The position numbers were made by a program, and so were the translations under genes. The notes beneath the pieces are model-generated. The model saw only the letters and a list, made by a program, of their open reading frames with translations. It did not search any database and had not been told where the DNA came from. DNA of 64,000 nt. Source: Terriglobia bacterium. GTDB taxonomy: Bacteria; Acidobacteriota; Terriglobia; Terriglobales; Acidobacteriaceae. The stretch covers positions 32,933-96,932 of the forward strand of contig JAIQEU010000017.1 of assembly GCA_020073665.1 (NCBI GenBank). The letters are read 5' to 3'. Positions within the stretch are counted from its first letter, which is position 1, and every line of letters begins with the position of its first letter. Below are positions 17,714 through 25,598 of the stretch, piece after piece.

Positions 17714-18219
17714 GCCTCTAGCTTGACCAGTGCGGACATAGGCTGCCGCAGGATGGCGAAATCTGGCAACGCTCCACGAACCATAGCGACTTCGTCGCAA
17801 CAGTGCAGTTTGGGGCAAGCGCAGCAGTCTTTGTAGAGCTTGTCAGGAATGTCATCCCGTGTCGTTACCGAAAATCCGAGGCGGGCAAAAAAGTCCGGGA
17901 TGCGCGTGAACAGGCACACGCTGCTTACCCGCTGTTTTTCGGCCCTCCGCAACAATGATTTGACCAGCAGCAGCCCGGCACCTTTTCCCTGACTGGCGGA
18001 ATCGACCATGATGGAACGGATTTCAGCCAGGTGCAGACCATACAGATGCAAGGCGCCGCAGCCAACGATCCGGCCCTTGTCTTCGGCCACGACGAAGTCG
18101 CGGATGTTCTCGCAGATTTCGGCGAAGCTGCGCGGCAGCAGGGTGCCGGTTTCGAAGTGCGCCGAGATCAACCGGTGAATCTGCTCGGCGTCCGGAAGGA
18201 TCGCATCACGCGTGCGCAT
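17710..18219 (-). CDS. GNAT acetyltransferase, short ArgA-like N-acetylglutamate synthase
   Basis: A 169-residue GNAT enzyme. The acetyl-CoA motif A is SQGKGAGLLLVKSLLRRA; the preceding strand AEIRSIMVD is typical. A cysteine-rich segment near the C-terminus (CCACPKLHCCDE) is a feature I associate with short ArgA-like N-acetylglutamate synthases. Lying between argH and argJ, with overlaps of 14 bases to argH and 4 bases to argJ, it probably primes the pathway by making N-acetylglutamate, with ArgJ recycling the acetyl group. Role is inferred from context and motifs. Confidence 0.8.
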   Translation of the reverse strand: MRTRDAILPDAEQIHRLISAHFETGTLLPRSFAEICENIRDFVVAEDKGRIVGCGALHLYGLHLAEIRSIMVDSASQGKGAGLLLVKSLLRRAEKQRVSSVCLFTRIPDFFARLGFSVTTRDDIPDKLYKDCCACPKLHCCDEVAMVRGALPDFAILRQPMSALVKLEA

Positions 18220-19609
18220 GCACCACCCCCCGCATGGCAGAAATTCTCTGCTTCGCTTCCGTGATGGCTTGCTTCACCCTTTCCGGAGCCGTGCCCCCCG
18301 GCACGTCGTGTATGGCCAGTACGGACTCCACGGTCAGCCGTAAGTAAACATCCCGATCAAACGCCGGGCTGAATTGCCGCAACTCCTCGATAGATAGATC
18401 CTGGAGCTCACAATTCTTCTCCAGGCACAGTTGGACCGCTTTGCCGACCTGCTCATGCGCCAGGCGGAACGGGACACCCTTGCCCGTGAGATAAGTGGCA
18501 GCCGCAAACGCATTCATGAATCCTGACTCCGCGGCCTTTTGCATCCGGGTGTAATCGAACGCCACCGCCTTCATCCATTCCGTAGCCAGCGGCACCAGGG
18601 CAAGCGCCGTTTCCGAGGCATCGAACAACGGTTCCTGTGTTTCCTGGAGGTCTTTGTTATACGCAAGCGGAAGGCCTTTCGTGCTAACGGTCAACGCAGT
18701 TGCATCTCCCACGATCCGTCCTGCTTTGCCGCGGGTCAACTCCAGAAGATCAGGATTTTTCTTCTGCGGCATGGCGCTACTGCCGGTGGAAAACGCCTCC
18801 GGCAAATGAACAAACCCAAATTCCTGGGTTGCGAACAGGATCATCTCCTCGGCCCAGCGGCTCAGGTGCACGGCAAGGAGTGAGAGCGAGTTTACGTATT
18901 CCCCAGCGAAGTCGCGATCGCTGGTCGCATCGATGCTGTTTGCAGTAGGCGCGTCGAATCCCAAGTCGGCCGTCATCGCGTCACGATCCAGCGCCAGCGT
19001 GCTTCCCGCTACCGCACCCGAACCGAGGGGACACAGGTTCACCCGCCGTCGGCAATCGCCCAGCCGCTCCGCGTCGCGCAGGAACATCTCAACGTATGCC
19101 AACAGCCATTGCGCGACCAGCACAGGTTCGGCACGCTGCAGGTGAGTGTATGCAGGCATGGCCGCATCGCCGGCCTGCTCAGCCCGGGCCAGCAAGACTT
19201 CCGCGAGGTCGGTGAGGAAGGAACGCAGGTGATCGATGCTCTCCCGTGCGTACAAGCGCAGGTCGGTGGCAATCTGCTCATTACGGCTGCGTCCGCTGTG
19301 CAGCTTTAGAGCCACATCTCCGATCAGAGCGGTGAGTTGCTTCTCCACGAAATCGTGGACGTCCTCAGCTTCTTCGTCTTCAAGAAACGATGTCGAAGCT
19401 GCGGCTTTCTCAGCAATCTGGTCGAGCCCGAACAGAATGGACGCCAGTTCCTCCGCGGAAAGTACCTCGACTTTCCTCAGAGCGCGGGCATAGGCGCGGC
19501 TTGCCTCTAATTCATACTTCAGCAGTCGGCGATCAAAAGGGAACGACCGCTGCCAGCGCTCGAATTCCGGATCCAGCGGCTGCCGGAACCGGCCCGACCA
19601 CATCTTCAC
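18206..19609 (-). CDS. argH: Argininosuccinate lyase
   Basis: A 467-residue ArgH, which splits argininosuccinate into arginine and fumarate. The superfamily signature GSSAMPQKKNPD is intact, with HSGRSRNEQIATDLRLY and TYLTGKGVPFR elsewhere. Length is normal for the family. It overlaps argG by 4 bases and the GNAT gene by 14, so translation is coupled along the operon. Confidence 0.96.
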   Translation of the reverse strand: MKMWSGRFRQPLDPEFERWQRSFPFDRRLLKYELEASRAYARALRKVEVLSAEELASILFGLDQIAEKAAASTSFLEDEEAEDVHDFVEKQLTALIGDVALKLHSGRSRNEQIATDLRLYARESIDHLRSFLTDLAEVLLARAEQAGDAAMPAYTHLQRAEPVLVAQWLLAYVEMFLRDAERLGDCRRRVNLCPLGSGAVAGSTLALDRDAMTADLGFDAPTANSIDATSDRDFAGEYVNSLSLLAVHLSRWAEEMILFATQEFGFVHLPEAFSTGSSAMPQKKNPDLLELTRGKAGRIVGDATALTVSTKGLPLAYNKDLQETQEPLFDASETALALVPLATEWMKAVAFDYTRMQKAAESGFMNAFAAATYLTGKGVPFRLAHEQVGKAVQLCLEKNCELQDLSIEELRQFSPAFDRDVYLRLTVESVLAIHDVPGGTAPERVKQAITEAKQRISAMRGVVHAHA

Positions 19610-20811
19610 TTCGTCACCTCGATACGCGACTGTGCGCGGGAACGAGACGGCAGACCCAGGATACGGATGAACCCTGCCGCATCCTTCTGGTCGTAGCTGT
19701 CGCTCATGGTGAAGGACGAGAGATCGGTGCGGTACTGTGAGAACTCCGACCGGCGGCTCGCGACCCCGACATTGCCCTTATATAAGGAAAGCGCGACACT
19801 GCCCGTGATTTCCCGCTGCGTGCTCTCGACGAAAGCGTCCAACGACTCGCGCAGGGGTGTGAACCACAACCCGAAGTACGCCAGTTCGGCATACTTCAAT
19901 GCGACAAGCTGCTTGAAGTGCATCAGTTCGCGGTCCAGGCAAAGCGCTTCCAGTTCCCGGTGAGCAGTTAGTAGCAGGGTGCCGCCCGGAGTCTCGTAGC
20001 AACCGCGTGACTTGATTCCCACAAACCGGTTCTCGACCAGGTCGATGCGACCGATGGCGTTGCGCCCGCCAATCTCGTTCAACAACTCGACCAGCGATAC
20101 TGGCCCCATCTTCATTCCGTCGACAGAAACCGGAACACCCCGTTCAAAACCAATTTCGACCTGCTCCTCGCGATCGGGTGCATCCTGCGGCGAGCGCGTC
20201 AGCTGCCACGTGTCTGGAAACGGAGCATTGGCGGCATCTTCCAGTTCGCCGCCTTCGTGGCTGACGTGCCACAGATTTCGATCGCGGCTGTGGATTTTTT
20301 CGCGGCTGGCAGCTACTGGAATTCCATGCTGCGCGGCGTAATCGAGGCAGTCCTCGCGCGATTTGAGTTTCCACTCGCGCCAGGGCGCAATCACCTTCAG
20401 CTCTGGCGCCAGCGCCTGATAGGCGAGCTCAAAGCGAACCTGATCATTGCCTTTGCCGGTGCATCCGTGTGCCACCGCCGTCGCCCCTTCGCGCAGTGCG
20501 ACTTTTACCTGGTGCTTCGCAATGACGGGACGAGCCAGTGACGTGCCGAGCAAATACTTGTGCTCGTACACCGCGCCTGCTTTCAGCGCAGGGAATACAT
20601 AGTCCGTGAGGAACTCTTCGCGCAGATCCTCGACCACCACCTTGCTGGCGCCGGTTTTATAGGCCTTCTCGATGACAGCGTCAGGATCATCTCCCTGACC
20701 CACATCGCCGACCATGGCGATCACTTCGCAGGAATAGTTTTCCTTCAGCCAGGGGATGATGATGGAAGTGTCGAGACCTCCGGAATAGGCGAGTGCAACC
20801 TTCTCAGGCAT
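19606..20811 (-). CDS. argG: Argininosuccinate synthase
   Basis: A 401-residue ArgG, joining citrulline and aspartate with ATP. The N-terminal ATP loop VALAYSGGLDTSI and the GCTGKGNDQVRFE motif are conserved, as is GRIDLVENRFVGIKSRG. It overlaps argH by 4 and argF by 8 bases. Full length. Confidence 0.96.
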   Translation of the reverse strand: MPEKVALAYSGGLDTSIIIPWLKENYSCEVIAMVGDVGQGDDPDAVIEKAYKTGASKVVVEDLREEFLTDYVFPALKAGAVYEHKYLLGTSLARPVIAKHQVKVALREGATAVAHGCTGKGNDQVRFELAYQALAPELKVIAPWREWKLKSREDCLDYAAQHGIPVAASREKIHSRDRNLWHVSHEGGELEDAANAPFPDTWQLTRSPQDAPDREEQVEIGFERGVPVSVDGMKMGPVSLVELLNEIGGRNAIGRIDLVENRFVGIKSRGCYETPGGTLLLTAHRELEALCLDRELMHFKQLVALKYAELAYFGLWFTPLRESLDAFVESTQREITGSVALSLYKGNVGVASRRSEFSQYRTDLSSFTMSDSYDQKDAAGFIRILGLPSRSRAQSRIEVTK

Positions 20812-21817
20812 GAGCGCTCCTTACCGGGAAGCGACCTATGCCGCCTCCAAGCAACAACAGCAGAATGGCCTTCTGGACGTGCAACCGGCTCTCCGCCTGG
20901 TCGAATACGACCGAGCGCGAGGAGTCGATGACTCCACCCGTGACTTCCTTGCCGCGATACGCAGGCAAACAATGCATGAAAACCGCGTGGGCTGCGGCTT
21001 GCGACATCAACTCCTCATTCACCTGGTAGGGCGCGAAAATCTTGATGCGCTGCTCGCTCTCTTTCTCCTGGCCCATGCTGACCCAGGTGTCCGTGTAGAC
21101 TGCATCCACGCCGCGCACTGCTTCTGAGGGGTCGTCGAACAGCTCAACGGTTGCGCCGGTCTCCTGCCCGATCTCCTGCGCGTCCGCCAGGATCTGGGGA
21201 TCGGGCCCGTAGCCCACCGGTGTTGCCAAGCGGATCCTGGAACCCAGCAATGCACACGCCAGCAGCAGCGAATGCGCGACGTTGTTGCCATCCCCCACGT
21301 AGGCGAGCTGAACATTCTTAAGGTCGCCAAACTTTTCCTGCAAGGTGAAATAGTCGGCGAGAGCCTGGCAGGGATGTTCCAGGTCACTCAGCGCGTTGAC
21401 GACTGGAATGTTCGCGTGCTCGGCCATGTGTTCCACCGTGGCGTGCCCGAAGGTACGCAAAACAATGATGTCCACCCAGCGCTCCAGGTTGTGCGCTACA
21501 TCGCTGAGCTTCTCGCGAGCGCCAAGCGGGCTTTGAGTCTGGTCCACGAAGAACGAAACCCCGCCCAAGCTCGCCATCCCGGTCTCAAACGTAAGGCGTG
21601 TACGCAGCGACGGCTTTTCGAAAAACATCACCAGCTGTTTGCCCGCCAGGGCGCCTCGAAAATCCGCCGGTCGCGCCTTCATCAGCCCCGCGAGTTCCAG
21701 AACCGCTTCCACTTCCGGGGGCGCAAGATCGCGAACCGAAACCAAGTCGCGCGACCAGAACCCTTTCGGACTCGGGATTTCGCCGAGGTGCGGCGCACTG
21801 AATTGCTGGCTGTTCAT
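20804..21817 (-). CDS. argF: Ornithine carbamoyltransferase
   Basis: A 337-residue carbamoyltransferase making citrulline from ornithine and carbamoyl phosphate. The carbamoyl-phosphate loop is FEKPSLRTRLTFE (Leu where many have Thr in STRTR), and the ornithine signature HCLPAYRGKEV is present near the C-terminus. The HCLPA form favours ornithine over aspartate or N-acetylornithine carbamoyltransferase; the leucine in the first motif is mildly unusual and recalls acetylornithine-specific enzymes, which I cannot exclude. Operon position between argD and argG. Confidence 0.9.
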   Translation of the reverse strand: MNSQQFSAPHLGEIPSPKGFWSRDLVSVRDLAPPEVEAVLELAGLMKARPADFRGALAGKQLVMFFEKPSLRTRLTFETGMASLGGVSFFVDQTQSPLGAREKLSDVAHNLERWVDIIVLRTFGHATVEHMAEHANIPVVNALSDLEHPCQALADYFTLQEKFGDLKNVQLAYVGDGNNVAHSLLLACALLGSRIRLATPVGYGPDPQILADAQEIGQETGATVELFDDPSEAVRGVDAVYTDTWVSMGQEKESEQRIKIFAPYQVNEELMSQAAAHAVFMHCLPAYRGKEVTGGVIDSSRSVVFDQAESRLHVQKAILLLLLGGGIGRFPVRSAHA

Positions 21818-23067
21818 GGCTTGCTCCTTCTTCCAGGTTTAGTCACGAGTGTCGGGGGTGCCTTCAAGGCGCCCTCGTTTAGAGCCGCGTCGAGGGCGTG
21901 AACGACTTCATCGATATGTTTTTTCTCGACGATGTACGGCGGCAGGAAACGCAGGACAGTCTCGTGAGTTCGATTAATGATGATGCCGTGGTCCAAGAGT
22001 TGCCGCGCGACCGCTTTGGCCAGATCGGCCGACTTGAGTTCCAGCGCCAGCATCAGGCCGAGCCCGCGCACTTGCGCCACCGACGCGTGCTTTCTTGCTA
22101 ATCCCTCCAGCTCTCCACGGAAGTAGTCGCCCATGTCGCGAATGTGGCCGAGCAAGCGCTCCGCTTGCTTTAGGACCTCAACGGCCACCGCGCACGAAAG
22201 CGGGCCGCCGCCGAAGGTGGTGCCATGTAACCCGGGATGCATGCAGCTCGCAACCTTGTTGGAGGCGAGAATCGCCCCCAGAGGCAGTCCGGCCGCTAAG
22301 GGTTTCGCGACCGTGACGATATCCGGCTGAATGCCGTAGTGCTGGTATGCGAAGTGGCGGCCAGTGCGCCCCAGTCCGCACTGGATTTCATCCAGAATCA
22401 GCAATGCGCCGTGCTTTTCCGTAAGTTCCCGCGCGGCTTGCAGGAATTCCTGGCTGAGCGGATTAATGCCACCCTCGCCTTGAATAGTTTCCAGGCAAAT
22501 CGCGCACACACTGGCATCAAACTGCCGCTTCAGATCCTCCACGTTGTTAAATTCAACAAAACCCACTCCCGGCATGAGCGGCGCGAACGGGGCGCGATAC
22601 TTCGATTGTCCGGTGGTGGCGAGCGCGCCGAACGTGCGCCCGTGAAACGAATTTTCCAGGGCGAGCATCCGCCACTTCGCCTTGTGGCCATTGTGGTTCT
22701 GTGCGTGGGCGTAGGCGCGCGCCAGCTTCAACGCGCCTTCCCAAGCCTCGGTCCCGCTGTTACAGAAAAACGCCTTATCCAATCCTGAGATCTGGATCAG
22801 CCGCTTTGCCAGCTTGGCTTGGTATTCATGGAAAAACAGATTCGAGATATGAATCAGCTTTCCTGCCTGGCCAGAAATAATTTTCTGGATTGCAGGGTGT
22901 CCGTATCCCAACGCATTTACCCCGATGCCGCTCAGGAAATCGAGATACTTTTTCCCTGTCGAATCCCATAGGTACACGCCTCTTCCGCGGGTAAACATGA
23001 CGGGATTGCGGTCGTAGGTGGGAAGCAGTAGCGCGGCTTCGGAACGCATCACCAATGAAAGCGTCAT
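21814..23067 (-). CDS. argD: Acetylornithine aminotransferase
   Basis: A 417-residue class III PLP aminotransferase. Key segments: the N-terminal block TRGRGVYLWDSTGKKYLDFLSGIGVNA is represented at residues 26-52, FHGRTFGALATTG, the LILDEIQCGLGRTG pyridoxal block and the PLP lysine in TVAKPLAAGLPLGA. It converts N-acetylglutamate semialdehyde to N-acetylornithine. Overlaps of 4 bases on both sides confirm the start and the operon. Confidence 0.95.
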   Translation of the reverse strand: MTLSLVMRSEAALLLPTYDRNPVMFTRGRGVYLWDSTGKKYLDFLSGIGVNALGYGHPAIQKIISGQAGKLIHISNLFFHEYQAKLAKRLIQISGLDKAFFCNSGTEAWEGALKLARAYAHAQNHNGHKAKWRMLALENSFHGRTFGALATTGQSKYRAPFAPLMPGVGFVEFNNVEDLKRQFDASVCAICLETIQGEGGINPLSQEFLQAARELTEKHGALLILDEIQCGLGRTGRHFAYQHYGIQPDIVTVAKPLAAGLPLGAILASNKVASCMHPGLHGTTFGGGPLSCAVAVEVLKQAERLLGHIRDMGDYFRGELEGLARKHASVAQVRGLGLMLALELKSADLAKAVARQLLDHGIIINRTHETVLRFLPPYIVEKKHIDEVVHALDAALNEGALKAPPTLVTKPGRRSKP

Positions 23068-23849
23068 GCGACCAGGACCTCCGTTCCGCAGTCCAGCGCC
23101 GCAACACAGAACTGCGGCAGCAGGTGCACCTGCTCAGCGGGCATGATCCGTACGCGCCCGACTCCGTGCTGCAAAGCGTGCCCGCAGGCTTCGAGTTTGG
23201 GAAGCATGCCACCGCCAACGACAGAATCACGCACCAGGCCGGGAACTTGTTTCAACGGGAGGCAATGCATTACCGCTCCCTCAGCGTCCTGCACCCCTGG
23301 AACGTCAGTCAGGAAGATCAGCACATCGGCGTGACAGGCCACGGCGCAAGCTGCCGCTATCTCGTCCGCGTTCATGTTGTAGTACTCGCCATCCGTACCG
23401 AGGGCAACGCTCGCAATAACCGGAATGCCCGCCTGGGCCCAAATGGCGTCGATCCAGCGTGCATCTGCGAAGGCAATCTCGCCGACGTAGCCCAGGTCGC
23501 GACCGCTCGTATTCTTCTTGCGGGCACGGAATGTCAGACCATCGCCGCCACAGAGCCCGACGGCCGGCTGACCCGCGCCGCCAATCGCGGCCACCAGGTT
23601 CTTGTTGACGATCCCCGCCAGCACCATCAGCGCAACGTCGCGAGTTTCGGCATCAGTGACGCGCAGACCATTTACAAAGTCGCTTTGCTTGCCAAGCAAT
23701 TGGAGCGTGCGCGTAAGGGCAGCGCCGCCGCCGTGCACGACAGCGACCTGGTGTCCATCCTTCGCCAGATTGACCACCGCATGCGCGCACCGGTGCAGCA
23801 TCGACTTCGTTTCGAGCGCCGCGCCCCCGATCTTGACAACTACCTTCAA
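23064..23849 (-). CDS. argB: Acetylglutamate kinase
   Basis: A 261-residue amino acid kinase phosphorylating N-acetylglutamate. The N-terminal glycine loop VVKIGGAALETKS, the substrate loop VVHGGGAALTRTL and the nucleotide-binding VVGGGMLPKLEAC are all visible. It lacks the N-terminal helix of arginine-inhibited hexameric forms, so feedback inhibition by arginine may be weak; that is inference from length. Overlaps argC and argD by 4 bases. Confidence 0.94.
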   Translation of the reverse strand: MKVVVKIGGAALETKSMLHRCAHAVVNLAKDGHQVAVVHGGGAALTRTLQLLGKQSDFVNGLRVTDAETRDVALMVLAGIVNKNLVAAIGGAGQPAVGLCGGDGLTFRARKKNTSGRDLGYVGEIAFADARWIDAIWAQAGIPVIASVALGTDGEYYNMNADEIAAACAVACHADVLIFLTDVPGVQDAEGAVMHCLPLKQVPGLVRDSVVGGGMLPKLEACGHALQHGVGRVRIMPAEQVHLLPQFCVAALDCGTEVLVA

Positions 23850-24892
23850 GTCAGACCCTCCTTTTCATTCCACCCGTACATGACATTCATGTTTTGTATC
23901 GCCTGTCCGGCTGCCCCTTTCAACAAATTGTCGATACAGGACACGACCACCAATCGCTGGTGATCATCCGCCAGGCAAAATCCGATATCACAGTAGTTGG
24001 TGTGCAGCGAAAACTGGATTTGCGGCAACTGGGGCGGAGAGAATATCCGCACCCAGCACGTCCCCGCAAAGAATTCACGGAAACACGACTCGACTTGGGC
24101 CGGCGACATCGGCCGCGACAGGTGAACGTAGATCGTCGACAAGATCCCCCGCGGGATCGGCACCAGGTGCGGCGTAAAGATGAGTTCTTGCGAGTGAAGT
24201 TGCAGCTGCTCTAGGATTTCGCCGGTGTGACGATGATCAAAGACCGAGTAGGCTGAGAGATTATCGGCGACGGAAACGAAGTGCGTGCGCGCGCTCGGCT
24301 CCTTGCCTGCGCCCGAAACGCCCGACTTCGAGTCAGAGACGACCCCCTTCTGGCGATCAATAACGCCCGCGCGGATCAGGGGCGCCAGGGCCAGGATGAC
24401 TGAGGTTGCATAGCAGCCAGGATTTGCGACCAATGACGCATTCGCGATTTGCGCGCGAGCTAATTCGGGAAGGCCGTACACCGCCTGGCCTGTCAACTGA
24501 CCGGCGAGTTGCGAATCCTGATCTTCGAAGCCATAGACGGCACGGTTCTGCTCGATTTTCAACCGCCACGCACCGCTCAGATCGATAACGCGAACTCCGC
24601 GAGCCATTGCCTCTGGGACTAAGGCGCGCGACACGGCGTGTGGGGTCGCTAGGAACAACAAGTCCACCCCATGCCCGCGCAGCTTGTCCCAAGAGAAAGA
24701 CTCGAGCGGATAACCACCGTTGCCAGCAAGCGCCGGAAATACTTCGGCCAGGTTGGATGGCCCGCTGGCATCGCCCTCACGCCGGAGCAGCAGGGGCTTT
24801 TCGAGACGAGGATGGCAGGCGAGGAGCCGGGTCAACTCCAAACCGGAATAGCCGGTCGCTCCCAGCAGCGCGGTTCTTAGTTTCGCCGTCAT
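23846..24892 (-). CDS. argC: N-acetyl-gamma-glutamyl-phosphate reductase
   Basis: A 348-residue ArgC. The NADP-binding N-terminus LLGATGYSGLELTRLL and the active-site cysteine in NPGCYATSVILALAPL are intact; the C-terminus HFVSVADNLSAYSVFDHRHTGE region matches the family. The start at 24892 (MTAKLRT) overlaps argR by 4 bases; a longer reading from 25003 has no homology at its front. Confidence 0.95.
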   Translation of the reverse strand: MTAKLRTALLGATGYSGLELTRLLACHPRLEKPLLLRREGDASGPSNLAEVFPALAGNGGYPLESFSWDKLRGHGVDLLFLATPHAVSRALVPEAMARGVRVIDLSGAWRLKIEQNRAVYGFEDQDSQLAGQLTGQAVYGLPELARAQIANASLVANPGCYATSVILALAPLIRAGVIDRQKGVVSDSKSGVSGAGKEPSARTHFVSVADNLSAYSVFDHRHTGEILEQLQLHSQELIFTPHLVPIPRGILSTIYVHLSRPMSPAQVESCFREFFAGTCWVRIFSPPQLPQIQFSLHTNYCDIGFCLADDHQRLVVVSCIDNLLKGAAGQAIQNMNVMYGWNEKEGLT

Positions 24893-25335
24893 TTTCCAAG
24901 CAATCCTCGAATCCTTTGTTCCAGCTTTCGTGCGGCCTTCTTGTCCGGAGTAACGATCAGAATGGCGTCGTCGCCCGCGATCGTACCTACCACTTCCGGC
25001 CACTGTTCTCCATCCAGCGCGGCGGCCACCGGCTGCGCACTTCCTACGGCTGTCTTAACCACCACGAGGTTCTGTGCCGGCCGCACGTCCAGGACGAATT
25101 CCCTCGCCAGGCGCGAAACAGAAGGCAAAGCACCGTCGACGGCCACTTCCCTGTTCGGAGGCGCGTAACCGTCTCCGGTTTTGACCAGACCGAGCTCATG
25201 GATGTCGCGAGAGAGGGTCGCTTGGCCTACTCGGAATCCCCGCTTGGCAAGCGCCCGCTGCAGCTCTTCCTGGCTCGCTACCGGCTTGTCCCCCACGATG
25301 TCGACGATTGCCTTCTGCCGGCTTGGTTTCGTCAT
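24889..25335 (-). CDS. argR: Arginine repressor
   Basis: A 148-residue ArgR. The N-terminal winged helix contains SQEELQRALAKRGFRVGQATLSRDIHELGLVK, with the SRD signature; the C-terminal oligomerisation and arginine-binding domain holds GTIAGDDAILIV. I chose the ATG at 25335 because the upstream alternative at 25362 lies inside a pair of ARG boxes (25338-25371). First gene of the arg operon, so it probably represses itself and all eight downstream genes when arginine is plentiful. Confidence 0.93.
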   Translation of the reverse strand: MTKPSRQKAIVDIVGDKPVASQEELQRALAKRGFRVGQATLSRDIHELGLVKTGDGYAPPNREVAVDGALPSVSRLAREFVLDVRPAQNLVVVKTAVGSAQPVAAALDGEQWPEVVGTIAGDDAILIVTPDKKAARKLEQRIRGLLGK

Positions 25336-25337
25336 CC

Positions 25338-25371
25338 TGAATAAATATCCAGTCGAGTGCATAGATATTCA
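25338..25371. promoter_or_regulatory. ARG box pair (ArgR operator)
   Basis: TGAATAAATATCCA (25338-25351) and TGCATAGATATTCA (25358-25371) each differ by one base from TGAAT-N4-ATTCA, and their centres are 20 bases apart, close to the 21 of known ArgR operators. They sit immediately upstream of argR. Autoregulation of the whole operon follows. Confidence 0.75.
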
Positions 25372-25598
25372 CAGGATCGTCCCCAGGTGTCAAGTAGTAA
25401 ATCGGAGACCAACCCTCAAGTGGGCTCTGCGCACAGGGAGGCGTCCGCCAGATGAGGGAACACTCGTAGACATGCATGAATGAAGGAGTAAACGCATGCA
25501 GTGTCGCCAGGAGAATGACGCATCCCGAAAAATCTATCTCTTCCATCGAAATTCTCGATTGTACTTTTGCCGGTGAAAGAGGTTACAGAAGAAGGACA

